Source: Collimonas sp. OK607 (GTDB taxonomy: Bacteria > Pseudomonadota > Gammaproteobacteria > Burkholderiales > Burkholderiaceae_D). Taken from it: 64,000 bases of DNA. This document shows, piece after piece, positions 1 to 9,451 of the stretch (position 1 is its first letter; every line of letters begins with the position of its first letter). A program made the translations under genes and the position numbers. Location: assembly GCF_900111995.1 (NCBI RefSeq), contig NZ_FOKF01000001.1, positions 288,443 through 352,442 of the forward strand, written 5' to 3'. The notes under the pieces are model-generated. The model was not told the DNA's origin, did not search any database, and saw only the letters and a list, made by a program, of their open reading frames with translations.

Positions 1-1165
1 GTCGCATGCGGCGGCGCGACACGCTCTCCCGGGTAGCCGCGACTATCAGTATTGCGGTGGTCAGGCCAGAGACCATCAACTGATCGGTGAAGTAGGCGAG
101 CGGGATCAACAACGCCAGCGCCATCAGTCCGATCACGTGAGAAAACGGAAACCGATGGTAGACCACGGTCTTGTAGATGCCGTTGCCGAACAAATACACC
201 ATCGGTCCGCCGATCAGGACCGCCAGCGATTTGGTATCTATATGTCCGGCCGGATCGGCGATCGCCAGTTCATTGCCGACGGCGGTAATGATCACTCCGG
301 CGACGATGATGACATGGGTGTAGTGGAAATACGCACCGATACGTCCCGGATCTTTGGAATGTACGATGGCTTCGGTGCCGGCCTGGCTGCTGGTGTCGAA
401 ATAGATCCACCACATCGCCAGGCTGCCAAGGAAAGCCACCAGGAATGCGATCAGGGTAGGTGCATTCCAGTTTGCCATATGGCCGATGGTGGCGCCGGTG
501 ACGAGGATCGATTCGCCCAGCGCCACGATCACGAACAACTGGCAGCGCTCGGCCATGTGGCCACCCTCTATGGTCCATTCCTGCGTCCGGGAGCGGCCCA
601 TGCCCGGCAGCCACAGGCCGAACATCGGCGAGACGTATTCGCAAGCCACTGCCAGCATCCAGAAGCATAGCCGGTAATTGCCTGCAGACAGGCCGCCGGC
701 AATCCAGAATACGCCCGAGATGCACAGCCAGCCGAGCATGCGCTGGAAATTCTTGCTCAGGGCATGATGGCTTCCCAGGTGGCATACCACGAACAGGGTG
801 CGGCCGATCTGCATGGTGGCGTAGCACACGGCAAAAATCAGGCCGCGTTCACCAAACGCATCAGGCAGCACTGCCGACATGACCAGGCTGACCAGCATGA
901 TGGCAAACAGCAACAACCTGATCGGCATCGTATCCGGATCGAACCAGTTGGTCACCCAGCAGGTGTACTGCCAGACCAGCCATACCGCAAACCACAGGAC
1001 CAAGGTTTGGAAAGCACCCAGCGGCGTGAGGTTTTCCAGTAAATGGTGGGATAACTGAGTAACGGCGAAGACATACACCAGATCAAAGAACAGCTCGACC
1101 GGCAGCACTTTGGCTTCGTGGCCATCGCGGGCACGGAGGAGATTGGCCTTGCCCCAGATACTCAT
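1..1165 (-). CDS. LtrA-family (low temperature requirement) membrane protein, C-terminus cut by window edge
   Basis: I translated this frame by hand; it runs off the left end of the window, so about 388 residues are visible without a stop. Near residue 24 it has the family signature ELFFDLVYVFAVTQLSH, followed by many hydrophobic segments, a VIVALGESIL stretch in the middle and a late YFHYTHV motif, all typical of LtrA-type integral membrane proteins. The biochemical role of the family is not settled. The start at 1165 is chosen because AAGGA lies just upstream; an in-frame ATG at 1195 lies 4 bases after the luxR stop and would add ten residues (MDDDTDARKK). It is probably co-transcribed with the upstream luxR gene. 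Confidence 0.85.
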   Translation of the reverse strand, partial: MSIWGKANLLRARDGHEAKVLPVELFFDLVYVFAVTQLSHHLLENLTPLGAFQTLVLWFAVWLVWQYTCWVTNWFDPDTMPIRLLLFAIMLVSLVMSAVLPDAFGERGLIFAVCYATMQIGRTLFVVCHLGSHHALSKNFQRMLGWLCISGVFWIAGGLSAGNYRLCFWMLAVACEYVSPMFGLWLPGMGRSRTQEWTIEGGHMAERCQLFVIVALGESILVTGATIGHMANWNAPTLIAFLVAFLGSLAMWWIYFDTSSQAGTEAIVHSKDPGRIGAYFHYTHVIIVAGVIITAVGNELAIADPAGHIDTKSLAVLIGGPMVYLFGNGIYKTVVYHRFPFSHVIGLMALALLIPLAYFTDQLMVSGLTTAILIVAATRESVSRRRMR

Positions 1166-1199
1166 CTTTTTCCTTGCATCTGTATCGTCGTCCATCCGA

Positions 1200-1910
1200 C
1201 TATAAAATGCCAAGTCTCACTGCCTTGACGGCCGCTGCGGTTTTGTTGGTTGCGTTGAGTTTTTTCAGGGCGTTCGAGATATGAAAATTTACCGTACGAT
1301 CGGAAATGTACATGATCTCGCTGATTTCACCCGAGGTCTTGCCGTCGGCAGTCCAGCGCAGCACGTCGATTTCCCGTGAGGTCAACTGGGCACCGGCTTC
1401 CGGCATGTGTTCTTTGATCAGCAACAGCGACAAGCCTTCATGGGCAACGTTGACCAGCCATGATAATTTCATCGAAATTTCACGCAGCTCTGCATGTGAA
1501 ATATTGTCATCCGAGCGCGATAGATTGAGCAGTCCGCTTATGCCTTTTGCATCGTGGCATGATTGCGCCCAGCCCGTATGCAAGCCATGTGCGTGCGCGT
1601 CTTCCCAGAACGAGCGATTGCTGGCGATTTGTGCGTCAGCCCAGACCAGCGGCAAATTGGATTGCCGGCCATGCGCCACGGTAGGGTCGATGTTCTGGTA
1701 GCTTTCCTGGGCGTAGCGTTGCTGCCACTTGGTCGGATAGTTGTTGATGCTGACTATTTTTGGCTCGGCAATCGGCCAGGGCAGGCGCATGTCGTAAGCG
1801 CAGTAATCGAAGCCCAGTTGCCTGGTCACTCCGGACAAGGTGTCAAAAAGGGTGGGCGCGGATTCCGCGCTCAACATGGACTGCATTTGTTGTTCTTGCC
1901 AGCTAAGCAT
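1200..1910 (-). CDS. LuxR-family autoinducer-binding transcriptional regulator
   Basis: About 236 residues, the usual size of acyl-homoserine-lactone receptors. The N-terminal half has the conserved ligand-pocket pattern of TraR/LuxR with correct spacing: W and Y in KWQQRY, D-P in NIDP, W in LVWAD, then G in the LHTGW stretch. The C-terminal half is a GerE-type helix-turn-helix beginning LTSREIDVLRW and containing SDRTVNFHISN. The start is set at MLSWQEQQM because that is where homologues begin; an upstream start at 1952 would add an arginine-rich stretch with no family support. No luxI synthase is seen in the window, so it may be an orphan receptor. Its stop lies just before ltrA, suggesting one transcript. 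Ligand and targets are unknown. Confidence 0.85.
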   Translation of the reverse strand: MLSWQEQQMQSMLSAESAPTLFDTLSGVTRQLGFDYCAYDMRLPWPIAEPKIVSINNYPTKWQQRYAQESYQNIDPTVAHGRQSNLPLVWADAQIASNRSFWEDAHAHGLHTGWAQSCHDAKGISGLLNLSRSDDNISHAELREISMKLSWLVNVAHEGLSLLLIKEHMPEAGAQLTSREIDVLRWTADGKTSGEISEIMYISDRTVNFHISNALKKLNATNKTAAAVKAVRLGIL

Positions 1911-2077
1911 GTCTGCACGTCCGTAAAGCGCGGGCCTCGATCTTCCGCGCATGTAGAAATTTCCTTTGAGAAATTTAACACATTTTCGCGGTTGCGAAGA
2001 TCGAGTGAATCTACAAAAATAGCGATTGATTTGTGTGCGATTTGTGCGGATATATGATGCCCCGCCAGCGCATGGAT

Positions 2078-3457
<1,380 letters not shown>

Positions 3458-3577
3458 GGTGATGTCGTCGCCAGCTTAAAAGGGAGGGAAGTCTAACAGG
3501 TGGGCGGATTTAGGGCCACAACGGCGTGCTTGTCAAAGTGGCTACCGTGGGGATTGTTGCTCAGTTTATTGCCTGGT

Positions 3578-3964
3578 TTATTGCTCATACAGTTCCAGCG
3601 GCAAGGCATCGGGATCGGCGAAAAAAGTGAAGCGCTTGCCGGTGAACTCGTCGATCCGGATGTCTTCCACCGCGATACCCTGATCGCGCAATTCTTGTAC
3701 GGCGGCAGCCACATCGGGCACGCGAAACGCCAGGTGGCGCAAGCCGCAGGCTTCCGGCCGGCTCACGCGAGGCGGCGACGACGGGAAGGAAAATAGCTCT
3801 ATCTGCACGCCGTCCGGGGTGCACAGGTCGAGTTTGTAGGAGTCGCGCTGTTCCCTATAGGTTTCGGCAACAATGGCCAGGCCCAGCAACTTGGTGTAAA
3901 ACCGCTTGGAACGCTGGTAATCCGAGGCGATGATGGCTACATGGTGGATGCCGGAAATTTGCAT
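3578..3964 (-). CDS. VOC-superfamily protein, YaeR/GloA2-like
   Basis: 128 residues making a single vicinal-oxygen-chelate module pair. It starts ISGIHHVAIIASDY, with a metal-ligand type histidine, has FYTKLLG after it, then a second half with LRHLAFRVPD and ends DPDALPLELYEQ with the acidic ligand. This matches the YaeR group of glyoxalase-like proteins, whose substrate is unknown. It lies 48 bases after the chromate-transporter pair on the same strand and may be the last gene of the tam-chr-VOC run. Confidence 0.85.
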   Translation of the reverse strand: MQISGIHHVAIIASDYQRSKRFYTKLLGLAIVAETYREQRDSYKLDLCTPDGVQIELFSFPSSPPRVSRPEACGLRHLAFRVPDVAAAVQELRDQGIAVEDIRIDEFTGKRFTFFADPDALPLELYEQ

Positions 3965-4012
3965 AGGTGCTTGAGTGTGGACTTAAGAGATGGCAATAGC
4001 ATGTAGCCATGA

Positions 4013-4543
4013 CTATACCTGACCTATCCCGCTCAAGCCTAGCAATGCCCCGGCTGCCAGAATCCATAGTGGATGCACTTTGCTTTTGTAGGCAATCAGA
4101 GCACAAACTGCGGCGATGACCGCCAGCCCCCAGGTGCGGGTCGAGGCTTCTGTGATCAGGGCTGCGCTGGCGCCCACCAGGCCCACTGTCATCGGCACCA
4201 TGCCAACCTGTATTGTGGCCCGCCAGGGTTTGTCCTTGAACCGTTGCCAGAGATGCAGGATCACCCCGGTAAGTATCGACGAGGGACCGAATTTCGCCAG
4301 GCTGGTGACCAGGACGCCGGGCCAGCCGGCAACATGCCAGCCGACCAGCGTCACCACCATCATGTTCGGCCCCGGCGCGGCTTGTGCCAGGGCGAACATG
4401 GCGCTGAATTCTTGTGGCGACATCCAGTGATGGATGTCGACCACCTGGCGTTGCATTTCCGGCAAGATGGTGTTGCCGCCGCCAAACGCCAGCAACGACA
4501 ATTGACTGAAAATCGTGGCAAGGGCAAGCAGGGTATCGCTCAT
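4013..4543 (-). CDS. Chromate transporter, short-chain CHR family, second subunit
   Basis: 176 residues, one CHR domain. It has the family opening FGGGNTILPEMQRQVV, the helix with W-M-S-P-Q-E-F, and AQAAPGPNMM. Its ATG overlaps the stop of the upstream paralogue by four bases (ATGA), so the two are translationally coupled. Short CHR proteins work as heteromeric pairs, inferred to export chromate across the inner membrane by proton symport; chromate specificity is not proven for every member, so sulfate or another anion is possible. Confidence 0.85.
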   Translation of the reverse strand: MSDTLLALATIFSQLSLLAFGGGNTILPEMQRQVVDIHHWMSPQEFSAMFALAQAAPGPNMMVVTLVGWHVAGWPGVLVTSLAKFGPSSILTGVILHLWQRFKDKPWRATIQVGMVPMTVGLVGASAALITEASTRTWGLAVIAAVCALIAYKSKVHPLWILAAGALLGLSGIGQV

Positions 4544-5124
4544 GACGGCAACTTCCAGATAGCGATGATGCTAAGCGGCGCCAGTATTAGCATGGTCGGC
4601 AGCAAAGGCAGGCGCAGCAAGCCGATCGAGACAAAGAACAAGCATGCAATCAGCAGTGGCAGCGGTTTTTTCAAGATCGGCATCAGCATTTTCAACGCCA
4701 TCGCGATCAACAGGCCGGAAGCTGCAGCGGCGAGGCCTGCAAACAGGTGCTGTACCGAGAGATTGTCCTGGAAATGCTGGTAGATGACGCCGAGTGCAAT
4801 CACAACGGCCGATGGCGCTGCAATCAACCCTAGCAACGAAGCCAGGGCGCCGGCCACGCCGCGGAAATGCAGGCCTATCGCTACCGACAGGTTGATGATG
4901 TTGCCGCCCGGCAGGCACTGGCACAAGCCAAGCATGTCGGTGAATTGCGCGGAGGTCAGCCAGCGTCGCTGCTCAACGATCATGCGGCGCGCCAGTGGCA
5001 GCACGCCGCCGAAGCCGATCATTCCCAGCGTCAGGAAGCCGACGAATAATTCGCGGGTGGATGGCAGGGGGGGCGGCACCTTGCTCGCACTATTTTCGAC
5101 GGTGGCGATGGATTCTGTGGTCAT
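4540..5124 (-). CDS. Chromate transporter, short-chain CHR family, first subunit
   Basis: 194 residues, one CHR domain, with GFGGVLPLARRMIVE, RWLTSAQFTDML and CLPGGNIINLSVAIG, the counterparts of the motifs in the following gene. The N-terminal 25 residues are polar and probably cytoplasmic. It starts 14 bases after the tam stop and overlaps its partner by four bases. The two genes together equal the usual full-length ChrA, which has two CHR domains in one chain. Confidence 0.85.
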   Translation of the reverse strand: MTTESIATVENSASKVPPPLPSTRELFVGFLTLGMIGFGGVLPLARRMIVEQRRWLTSAQFTDMLGLCQCLPGGNIINLSVAIGLHFRGVAGALASLLGLIAAPSAVVIALGVIYQHFQDNLSVQHLFAGLAAAASGLLIAMALKMLMPILKKPLPLLIACLFFVSIGLLRLPLLPTMLILAPLSIIAIWKLPS

Positions 5125-5138
5125 AGAGCAGTCATGGC

Positions 5139-5918
5139 TTAAACATTGGCAACGATAAACAATCTTTTGAACGGCAATAGTGTGACGCCATTCTCGCGTT
5201 GTGGATATGCCTCACGCATTGCTTCCGCGTAGGCGGCGCGGAAGGCTGGCCGTTTATCCTCAGGCAACGCGTCCAGGTAAGGCCGCAAACTGGTGCCTGC
5301 GGCCCATTCCACGACGGCGTCCTCGCCACGCAAGGTATGCAGGTAGGTGGTTTCCCAGATGTCGAGCTTGCAGGTGCGCGGACACAGCAGGTCGTAATAG
5401 TTTTCAGCTGTCAGAATCGACGGTTGCTGCGGCACGCCCCGTAGATAGGGCGCAAACGATGGCGATCTGGCTATTTCAGCCTGCATCTGCCGCAAGGGAG
5501 CATCGTGCATGGCCGGCATCTGCAGCGCCAGCCAGGCGTCTGGGCGTAAGAACGACAGTAGGCGCGGTAACAGGGTGGGGTGGTCTGGCAGCCATTGCAG
5601 CGTTGCATTGGAATAAATCAGATCCAGCATTCCATCGGGCTGCCAATGCGCAAGATCGGCACGCTCAAAGCGGCAGTCCGGGACCGCTGCTGCTGCGGCG
5701 GCCAGCATGTTTTCCGAACCGTCGACGCCAAGCACGTCAGCGTCTGGCCAGCGCGCCTTTAACAAAGCCGACACGTTACCGGTACCGCAACCGAGATCGA
5801 CCACCCGCTGTGGTTCCTGCTCAGGGACGTAAGCCAGCAAATCGAGGGCCGGGCGCAAACGTTCGTTGCCAAAATGCATATATTGTTTGGCGTCCCAAAT
5901 ATCTGTAGTTGTATCCAT
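5139..5918 (-). CDS. tam: Trans-aconitate 2-methyltransferase
   Basis: 259 residues, a class I SAM-dependent methyltransferase. Near residue 40 it has VVDLGCGTGNVS (SAM motif I), then VLGVDGSENML, a SNATLQWLPDH stretch and FLRPDAWLALQMP. The pattern with QYMHFGNER at the start matches Tam, which methylates trans-aconitate, an inhibitor of aconitase that forms spontaneously. AGGAG precedes the ATG at the right spacing. It heads the minus-strand run with the chromate-transporter pair and is divergent from the LysR gene 182 bases away. Confidence 0.88.
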   Translation of the reverse strand: MDTTTDIWDAKQYMHFGNERLRPALDLLAYVPEQEPQRVVDLGCGTGNVSALLKARWPDADVLGVDGSENMLAAAAAAVPDCRFERADLAHWQPDGMLDLIYSNATLQWLPDHPTLLPRLLSFLRPDAWLALQMPAMHDAPLRQMQAEIARSPSFAPYLRGVPQQPSILTAENYYDLLCPRTCKLDIWETTYLHTLRGEDAVVEWAAGTSLRPYLDALPEDKRPAFRAAYAEAMREAYPQRENGVTLLPFKRLFIVANV

Positions 5919-6079
5919 GTTATCTCCTAGGATTTATCACAAGGTCGCACGTTTGGGCATTTTCCCGAGAGTTGCCGATGAAATCTGACATTGTGTGGGA
6001 AAAGTCGATGAATATTGATTCGATAGACGCATGTTACAGAAATTCAGGGACCATACAAATCGACTTTTTTACATCGCTG

Positions 6080-6098
6080 TTGTGACTTATAATCACAA
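6080..6098 (+). promoter_or_regulatory. Palindrome overlapping a -10 box before lysR
   Basis: TTGTGA-CTTATAA-TCACAA is a perfect 6-base inverted repeat with a 7-base spacer, ending two bases before the LysR start codon. A consensus TATAAT (6088-6093) sits inside the spacer. If that -10 is used, transcription would start close to base 6100, giving a leaderless or nearly leaderless mRNA. A dimer bound here would block the promoter, which suggests autorepression or control by a CRP-like protein, although CRP sites have a 6-base spacer. Confidence 0.45.
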
Positions 6099-6100
6099 GC

Positions 6101-6991
6101 ATGTCTAGAAAACTCCCTCCTTTGCAAGCGTTGCGCGCATTTGAAGTCGCTGCGCGTTTTGAAAATTTTTCGGCAGCAGCTGAAGAATTGCATGTGACGC
6201 ATGGTGCAGTGAGCCGCCAGGTGGCGGTGCTGGAAGCCTGGCTGGGCATGCAGGTGTTCCATCGTCTCGGTAAGCGTGTGCAGTTGAGTGACGATGGCCG
6301 GCGCTATCTGGTCACGGTGCAAGCGGCTTTCGACAATATCGCGACAGCCACCAAACTGCTGCGCGAATCCGGCACGGTGCGGGTGTTGCACATCAACGCT
6401 TTGTCGACCTTCGCCATGCGTTGGCTGTTACCGCGCCTGAGCGGGTTCCAGCGTTTGTATCCGGGAGTTGAACTGAAATTGTCTACCTCCACCTCGCTAC
6501 AGCCTTTGGGCGAAGCTGGTGAACTGTTCGACGTTGCGATTCGACGCGGCCCCGGCCACTGGCCGAATTGCGTGAGCGGCGAATTCCTGGAAGAAAGCGA
6601 GTTGCCGGTTTGCAGTCCGGCGCTGCTGGCGCGCGCGCCTATCCGGGTAGCCAGCGATCTCGTCGCGCACACCTTGCTGCATTCGGATACCCGGCCCGAG
6701 GCTTGGTCGAAATGGTTGACGGAAGCCGATGTGGTGCCGGCCTTATGCAAGAAAAAACAATCGTTCGACCATTTTTATCTCGCCTTGCAGGCAGCCATTG
6801 ACGGGCTTGGCGTTGTACTGGGGCCGTTACCGCTGATTACCGATGAACTAGCCAGCGGCCGTCTGGTAATCCCGTTAGCCGAGCCGGTTATTCGCGCCAG
6901 GAGTTATTGGTGGATAGTGGCGCGCCATCAAGCCGATGTGCCCCTGATCAAGCATTTTTGCGACTGGCTGCAACAGGAGTCGCTGCGGTGA
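6101..6991 (+). CDS. LysR-family transcriptional regulator, GcvA-type
   Basis: 296 residues. The N-terminal winged helix has LPPLQALRAFEVAARFENFSAAAEELHVTHGAVSRQV in family order, followed by LEAWLGMQVFHR, the GcvA-group pattern. The remainder is a periplasmic-binding-protein-like effector domain, with a DVAIRRG stretch mid-way and a PLP(L)ITDEL region near the end. No Shine-Dalgarno sequence is visible; the ATG lies about where transcription should begin. It is divergent from tam and may control that gene. Although GcvA-like, it is 20 kb from the gcv genes here, and a link to glycine cleavage is not implied. Confidence 0.88.
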   Translation: MSRKLPPLQALRAFEVAARFENFSAAAEELHVTHGAVSRQVAVLEAWLGMQVFHRLGKRVQLSDDGRRYLVTVQAAFDNIATATKLLRESGTVRVLHINALSTFAMRWLLPRLSGFQRLYPGVELKLSTSTSLQPLGEAGELFDVAIRRGPGHWPNCVSGEFLEESELPVCSPALLARAPIRVASDLVAHTLLHSDTRPEAWSKWLTEADVVPALCKKKQSFDHFYLALQAAIDGLGVVLGPLPLITDELASGRLVIPLAEPVIRARSYWWIVARHQADVPLIKHFCDWLQQESLR

Positions 6992-7106
6992 TCCGGATTG
7001 GGTAAAGTAATCCCGGTAAATATTGATGTATTAGTGATGCATAAAGGCAACTGTACCTTTGAACTCAGATCAATTTACATAAAAAATAAATGAGGAGACA
7101 AAAGTC

Positions 7107-7550
7107 ATGCGCCTTACCCAGTTCAGCCGTCTTTCGACATTTTTTGCTGTCACATTATCTGGTTTGGCGCTTAGCGCCTGCGGTGGCGGTAGCGATGGCA
7201 GACTGACGTCGCAACCGAAAATGTTTACCGCCGATGGCGGCGTGTCGTCGTTTTACCAGTGGAGCCAGGAGATTCCTGCTACGCCAGGTATTTTGCTGCG
7301 GCAGGAAGCGCTGCCGGCCAACCTGGTGCTGCCCAACGCCGTGCAAGGCATCCGCATCCTGTATAGCTCGACCGACGGCGACGACGGTAAAACCGCGATC
7401 TATGTTTCCGGCGATTTGCAACTGCCTAAGGGCACGCCTCCAGCTGGCGGCTGGCCGCTGATTGCCTGGGCCCATGGCACCGTCGGCGTGGCGGATGTGT
7501 GCGCACCTTCGTGGACCGTGCGCGATCCGCGCGATGTTGTGCGGCGTTGA
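7107..7550 (+). pseudogene. Truncated secreted lipase / alpha-beta hydrolase (N-terminal part only)
   Basis: 147 residues with a good GAGGAGA ribosome site. It has a lipoprotein signal (LSGLALSACGGG) and the start of a secretory-lipase-like alpha/beta hydrolase: a strand with PLIAWAHGTVGVAD followed by CAPSW. Members of this group are usually near 400 residues; the nucleophile elbow, acid and histidine are all missing, because the frame stops after RDPRDVVRR. The next gene begins on the opposite strand within 50 bases, so nothing of the C-terminal half remains. This looks like a rearrangement or deletion junction. The short product could still be made as a lipoprotein but should be inactive. 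Confidence 0.7.
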
Positions 7551-7598
7551 CGCCACCGCCGTAGTTTGAACGATTCAGAACGGCATCAAGATAGCGGC

Positions 7599-8246
7599 TT
7601 AAGATTGTGGCTTAACCACCAGATCCATGCGACGCTGAATCCGGGTTTGCGCTTCGCTGTCGTTGGCGGCTCGGGCACGCTGCAGTTGCACTCCTAGCCA
7701 GGCTAGCAGCGGACGGCGCCAGCCCTGGGCGGAGGCGGTTTCGGTAGCGTTGCCGATATCGGCCGGCGTCAGGCGTCCGCTTTGCAACAGTGCTGCGGCC
7801 GCTACCAGGCGCGCCAGCGGGTCTTGGATATCGCCTATGCTGCCGCTACTGACTACTGCTCTATGGTGAGGTGGCAGCAAACCGGCATCCAGGCCTTGCC
7901 AACGGCCATTCAGGTAAGCGGCATAACTGCGTTCGCCAGCATCGGCATCCTGCGCCAGGGGCTGGAACCCGGCGCAGTTGTCAAACTCCAGGCTGGCCGC
8001 ACGCGTGGCGCAGCGCGTCAGTTCAACCCGCGCCACCAGATCGGCACGGCCGGTACTGGCGACGGCATCGCGGGCGCGCGCAAACTCCAGGTCGGCGACA
8101 CGTGTATTACCGCTGAGATAGGCTGAGGAAAAACTTTGCATGGAACCATAGGCATTGCCTTGCCATTCGGGTGCCGGCGGTTTGCTGCTGCAGGCAATCA
8201 GGAGTGCAGCCGGCAAGATGGACAATAAGACGGTCGATATCTTCAT
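7599..8246 (-). CDS. Lipoprotein of unknown function downstream of an MCE gene
   Basis: 215 residues. The start MKISTVLLSILPAALLIACSS gives a lipoprotein signal with the lipobox cysteine at residue 19; its ATG overlaps the stop of the upstream MCE-type frame by four bases, which fixes the start. The mature part is alpha-helical, with regular alanine-rich pairs resembling helical repeats, and it carries no catalytic motif I recognise. In MCE/Mla lipid-transport operons the last gene is often a lipoprotein partner, so a role in lipid trafficking is a guess from position. It is the last ordinary gene before the T-depleted tract. Confidence 0.75.
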   Translation of the reverse strand: MKISTVLLSILPAALLIACSSKPPAPEWQGNAYGSMQSFSSAYLSGNTRVADLEFARARDAVASTGRADLVARVELTRCATRAASLEFDNCAGFQPLAQDADAGERSYAAYLNGRWQGLDAGLLPPHHRAVVSSGSIGDIQDPLARLVAAAALLQSGRLTPADIGNATETASAQGWRRPLLAWLGVQLQRARAANDSEAQTRIQRRMDLVVKPQS

Positions 8247-8345
8247 GGCAGTTTGAGCTCCGTATTGCGGGCGAAGGGCCATTTGCGGTTGATCTCGTCG
8301 ACCAGTTGCGTCACTTTACGCAAACTGGCATCCACCTCACCCCGC
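8243..8345 (-). pseudogene. C-terminal end of an MCE/MlaD-like protein, cut by the T-depleted tract
   Basis: The last 33 codons read RGEVDASLRKVTQLVDEIN followed by RKWPFARNTELKLP. This is a coiled-coil tail ending in a WPF-R-TE-KLP motif that I associate with MCE-family (MlaD-domain) proteins of betaproteobacteria. The tail has normal base composition. Going upstream the frame stays open for 76 more codons (to 8572), but from about base 8345 the codons come from the T-poor tract and give glycine, valine and leucine runs (VVVGGGSRLGRSVLGG). No MCE domain can be recognised there. Either an insertion removed the rest of the gene or the upstream part has been changed base by base; continuation of the reading frame slightly favours the second. 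Confidence 0.6.
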
Positions 8346-8623
8346 AGCCCGCCCAAAACCGAACGACCCAGACGGGAACCGCCACCCACAACTACACCCT
8401 CCGACACCACAACAAAGACCAACACCAAAACCCCGAAACCGGCCCACAGCACGCCAGGCAGCAGGAAGATGGACACCTCCGACCAGCCCATCAAGCCGCG
8501 CACGCCCCCCACCAACAACAAGCGCGAATCCCACGACACGACAAGCGCAACCACGCGACCCAAAGTGCCCAACAGCTACGAAGCCGACAAGCAGCTGAAC
8601 AAGAAAAAACACAAAACCAAACA

Positions 8624-9451
8624 TTACCCAACCAACCAGCCAGCCAAAGGCAGCATCTGCAACAGCCGCGTACGCACACGCGAAGAAACCCAGGGGACAG
8701 CTGCCATGACAATCAACAACCCCCGGGCCGAAGCCACCAGGCCGGCAAGGCACACCGAAAGATCCACGCACACCAAAGCGCGATCCGACGCCGCCGGCAA
8801 CAAAGCATCCCCGACAACGACCCTAAACGAAAAAACACGCATAACGACGACCAAGCCCCAACACAGCAAGAACACAACAGGGGCGCACAGCCACGTCGCA
8901 TCCTCCCGCAAGACAGAAATCAAAAGCAAGGAAGTGCCGCCCAGCGCCACACACAAGCACGGCAAACCCAACAAAGGAAACCCAGACAACAACAGCCCCA
9001 TCCCCACCAGCAACCCCACCCAAAAGGACCACATCAACAACACCAGCAGACGCAGCAAGAACACCCAGCCAGCACACAAAACATACAACAAAAAACCGCA
9101 GACCAACGCGGCCAGCAAGACCAGCAGCAGCAACGCCAAGAACGCAAAAGATGCCAGCGGCGGCAGAACGGCCGCACAAGGCACAAAAGAAGAAACAGAG
9201 CCAGTGCAAAAACTCGTGCGCCCGACTAGAGATAATAAAAACCCAGACACCCGACCCCGAGCAGCACAAGCACAAACAGCAAACGGCTGGAACCAAACGC
9301 CAGCGGAAACGACAGGGACACAGACCGCCGAACCGCGGAAAAAACCGCACCCCAGCAGAATAACCCCACCCAAAACCCCAACAGGAAAGCCGGCAGTGCC
9401 AACCCAAATGAAACCCCGCCAGCAAAAACGCGCCAAACGGAGCGGGAGCAA
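8624..9451 (-). other. Open frame in T-depleted tract, membrane-protein-like, status uncertain
   Basis: 275 codons, minus strand. Residues from about 90 onwards are rich in Leu, Val, Phe and Ala, with several 18-25 residue hydrophobic runs (for example LASFAFLALLLLVLLAALV). The overlapping minus frames here are instead rich in Gly/Cys or in Ser/Trp/Arg. Such a difference between frames is expected over a real or former membrane-protein gene, where T falls at the second codon position. No lysine and no recognisable family motif is present. It may be a decayed gene or chance; I do not call it a functional CDS. Confidence 0.2.

Noticed and set aside
137..670. Plus-strand frame over the LtrA gene
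   Set aside because: Shadow of the minus-strand membrane protein, with no domain of its own.
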